This document shows positions 62,133 through 64,000 of a stretch of DNA of 64,000 nucleotides, one piece after another. The DNA is taken from positions 203,174-267,173 of the forward strand of contig CANNZV010001476.1 in the NCBI GenBank assembly GCA_947561585.1, in the 5' to 3' direction. Source of the stretch: Caprella mutica (taxonomy: Eukaryota > Arthropoda > Malacostraca > Amphipoda > Caprellidae). The notes under the pieces are model-generated. The model was not told where the DNA came from, did no database searches, and saw nothing but the letters and a program-made list of their open reading frames with translations. Position 1 is the first letter of the stretch; every line of letters starts with the position of its first letter. The translations under genes and the position numbers were made by a program.

Positions 62133-62325
62133 CAATAGAACTCTTCTATAATGAAATAAAATAGGTCACTATACAGAGCTTACTTCACTATATATAGAAT
62201 AATCAACAGATACATAAAAAACTTGTCGCGACTACCCAAAATGTTTTCTTTCAAAAAATTTATTGTACAAAGTACAATTACGGATGTTTCACTATACATG
62301 ACTTAACTATAGAGGAGTTGTAGTG
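62133..62325. mobile_element. 193-bp pogo-like MITE
   Basis: The ends CAATAGAACTCTTCTATAATG and CTATAGAGGAGTTGTAGTG are inverted copies with few mismatches, with a TA outside the left end. Internal CACTATACAGAGCTTACTTC and CACTATACATGACTTAACTA repeat the same theme. The ends resemble the CAGTAGAACTCC-type termini of pogo/Tigger elements. Non-coding. Confidence 0.6.
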
Positions 62326-63474
62326 TTAGAAATCCTCTATAATGTATTACAGAATATAATGAGTAGAAAATACTTCTTCATTAGTCATTACTAGGTAGGC
62401 CCCGCTTTTATTAGATCACACTTTTATTAAATCTGAAATAATGGTGCCACCTCAATATACGCGAAATCGAGCCTTCAAAACCATTACACCATTTTATTTC
62501 AATTATCACCCATAGAAAATGAACTGTTTAAGGAATTACAATTATATAATAATTTTGAGTCATTATTAAGTCTGAGTCGTGATTTTGGTAACAAAAGAGA
62601 CGCCTGTCCACATGTGAGAGTCATTATATGAATAGAAAGCTGATGGCCAACACTTGACCAACTAAAGATGTTCATCATACAGGGTAGTTTTTTATTTAGG
62701 ACTCTAATAAAGGATGGTTCACTATAAGCATGACTTCTTTTATAGATGCGTTATAAAGCATATTTATAATTATTGGATTATTATAAAATTGTACTTATAA
62801 TAACTGACTCACCAAAAATACAGACCTATAAAATATACTTGCAAATAAAATATACATTTTGCAAAATAACTACTTCCTTCCCAAATAAGCCTTCAGTTTT
62901 ATACCCTATATCAAAGACTGTTATAATTTATTATTTACAAGCTAGTTTTTCCATTATCATATAATGAATAACCCTGTAGACAATGGCATAACTATACCTA
63001 ACTAAGTATACTTGTAGACTATTCAAATATTTCTAATATACGATTAACCCAGGAATATTTGATCTGTTTGGAATATATGGATACTTTAAAACTAATCGGC
63101 TTAAGCCGAAAATACATTTCTTTATTTGTCTCGGACCTGTTTAAAGTGTTTGCATATCGTATAAATTTCAATAAAGATAATGCAACTCGTTGTACAATCG
63201 GTGTAGAGATTGAAATAAGATTGGAATATTTGGAACACATCACTTCAATATTTGGTCTGAAATTTGAAAATTTAAAGGAACTTGTAAATGAAAAAAAAGT
63301 TATATCTAATGTTATATATTTTTCCTAGTATTTAGATGGTTAAGTTACAAATTAACTCGTTCAATATTCTGACATCCTATGTAAAATATATGTGCTGTAC
63401 TTTTTATTTACAACATATCTAATTAACAATCTGTCTTCCATAATTAACATTTCTACTATTTTTTCTTTACTAAC
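62326..63474. other. AT-rich stretch, presumed intron or intergenic
   Basis: No transposon ends or RNA genes were recognised. An 89-codon plus frame at 63059-63328 has a mixed charged composition but no motif and no splice or start support. If the receptor gene continues to lower coordinates, this is its intron. Confidence 0.4.
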
Positions 63475-63654
63475 CTTTCTGCCAGCCAATTGCGTGGTTG
63501 AAATACTCGCCAGTAGACCTCAAGTACATCACAGCTATGAACAGTAAATAGAGTCCCATGCAGAAGTCTGCCAAAGCCAAGTTACACATCAGGAACTTCG
63601 ATACCGTCATCTTGAACCTGCTCAGCATCAGCACGATAATCACAGCCAAGTTAC
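63475..63654 (-). CDS. Internal exon of a leucine-rich-repeat GPCR (glycoprotein-hormone/relaxin-receptor type)
   Basis: The exon encodes the end of transmembrane helix 1 and all of helix 2 of a rhodopsin-family receptor. It opens [10 protein letters not shown] (the GN motif of helix 1), then [20 protein letters not shown] (intracellular loop 1 and the NLALAD motif of helix 2), [12 protein letters not shown], and [12 protein letters not shown] in the first extracellular loop. The FLMCNLAxADFCMGxYLL signature and the NHAIxWQ end are typical of LGR receptors, such as FSH/LH/TSH-type, bursicon-type and relaxin-type. Which LGR type cannot be told from 60 codons. The acceptor is CCGACAG|GTAAC at the 63654 side and the donor AAAG|GTTAGT at 63475. 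The exon is 180 bp with phase 1 at both ends, so frame is kept. No stop or frameshift. Neighbouring exons should lie beyond 64000 and, on the other side, at lower coordinates, where I found none. Confidence 0.85.
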
Positions 63655-63679
63655 CTGTCGGAAAACGTAACATTAGGTC

Positions 63680-63857
63680 ACTTTATGATTTCACATACTT
63701 TATGATTTCTCATACTTTATGATTCTTCATACTTTATGATTCCTAATACTTTATGATTCTTCATACTTTATGATTCCTAATACCTTATGATTTCTCATAC
63801 TTAATGATTCCTCATACTTAATGATTCCTCATACTTTATGATTCCTAATGCTTTGTA
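63680..63857. repeat. ~17-bp minisatellite next to the receptor exon acceptor
   Basis: About ten copies of ACTTTATGATTCYTCAT and its TCCTAAT variant lie 26 bp upstream (minus strand) of the exon, in the preceding intron. The short gap still holds a usable acceptor. Bases 63858-64000 show nothing recognisable. Confidence 0.85.
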
Positions 63858-64000
63858 TTACTTTATTTCACAATATGTTTTTTGATGGATTAAGGTGAAG
63901 CTTTCCCGGCACCTTGATCTAAATGAGTGGGACATATTGTTTCAATAAATAAATTAAAACTTATTAAACTCTTGTGTTTTTTAATAGATCAATTAATTAG

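Noticed and set aside
63059..63328. 89-codon plus frame with mixed charged residues
   Set aside because: No motif, no splice or start context, and a similarly long antisense frame at 63019-63243. Chance is likely in this composition.

Overview
This is AT-rich eukaryotic DNA, most likely from an arthropod and probably an insect. The evidence is short spliced exons, many decayed DNA transposons and retroelements, and one clear G-protein-coupled receptor exon (63475-63654, minus strand). The species cannot be named from sequence alone. Apart from that exon I see no intact host gene. Nearly all longer open frames lie in repeats.

The window is dominated by two same-direction arrays of a ~2.2 kb macrosatellite, at 1-9279 and about 20437-46375. 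Each unit is a long inverted repeat: a ~0.95 kb left arm, a ~32-35 bp loop, a ~0.95 kb right arm that is the diverged reverse complement of the left, and a ~0.28 kb linker. Both arms carry decayed copies of the same unidentified coding sequence, read outward from the loop. Array 2 has a 4.44 kb dimeric higher-order repeat on its left (22145-33250) and 2.22 kb monomeric homogenisation on its right. It also has chimeric units that switch type near the loop, and one unit that lost its palindrome centre.

The right end of each array continues into the same ~5 kb flank (to 14340 and to 51713). The matching last units show that array end and flank were duplicated together. The flank holds a 30-bp palindromic minisatellite (about 6.5 versus 17.5 copies), a 153-bp foldback element, a ~745-bp element flanked by TTAA, and the 3' part of a degraded Ty3/gypsy-type pol gene followed by an LTR/leader-like stretch with a splice-donor-like site.

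Between the arrays (14341-20436) lie a 724-bp TIR element, two related MITEs, a mariner/Tc1-type remnant, a 61-bp hairpin minisatellite and G/C-rich short elements. After the second flank (51714-62330) lie a 2.28 kb TIR element with a P-like transposase remnant, a nested 1.1 kb element with a MULE transposase remnant, second copies of the mariner-type and R1 repeats in the same order as between the arrays, a 185-bp tandem repeat, a Penelope-like element tail and a pogo-like MITE. The right edge holds the LGR-type receptor exon beside an intronic 17-bp minisatellite.

All homology calls are from reading the translated sequence. Identity levels are by eye.
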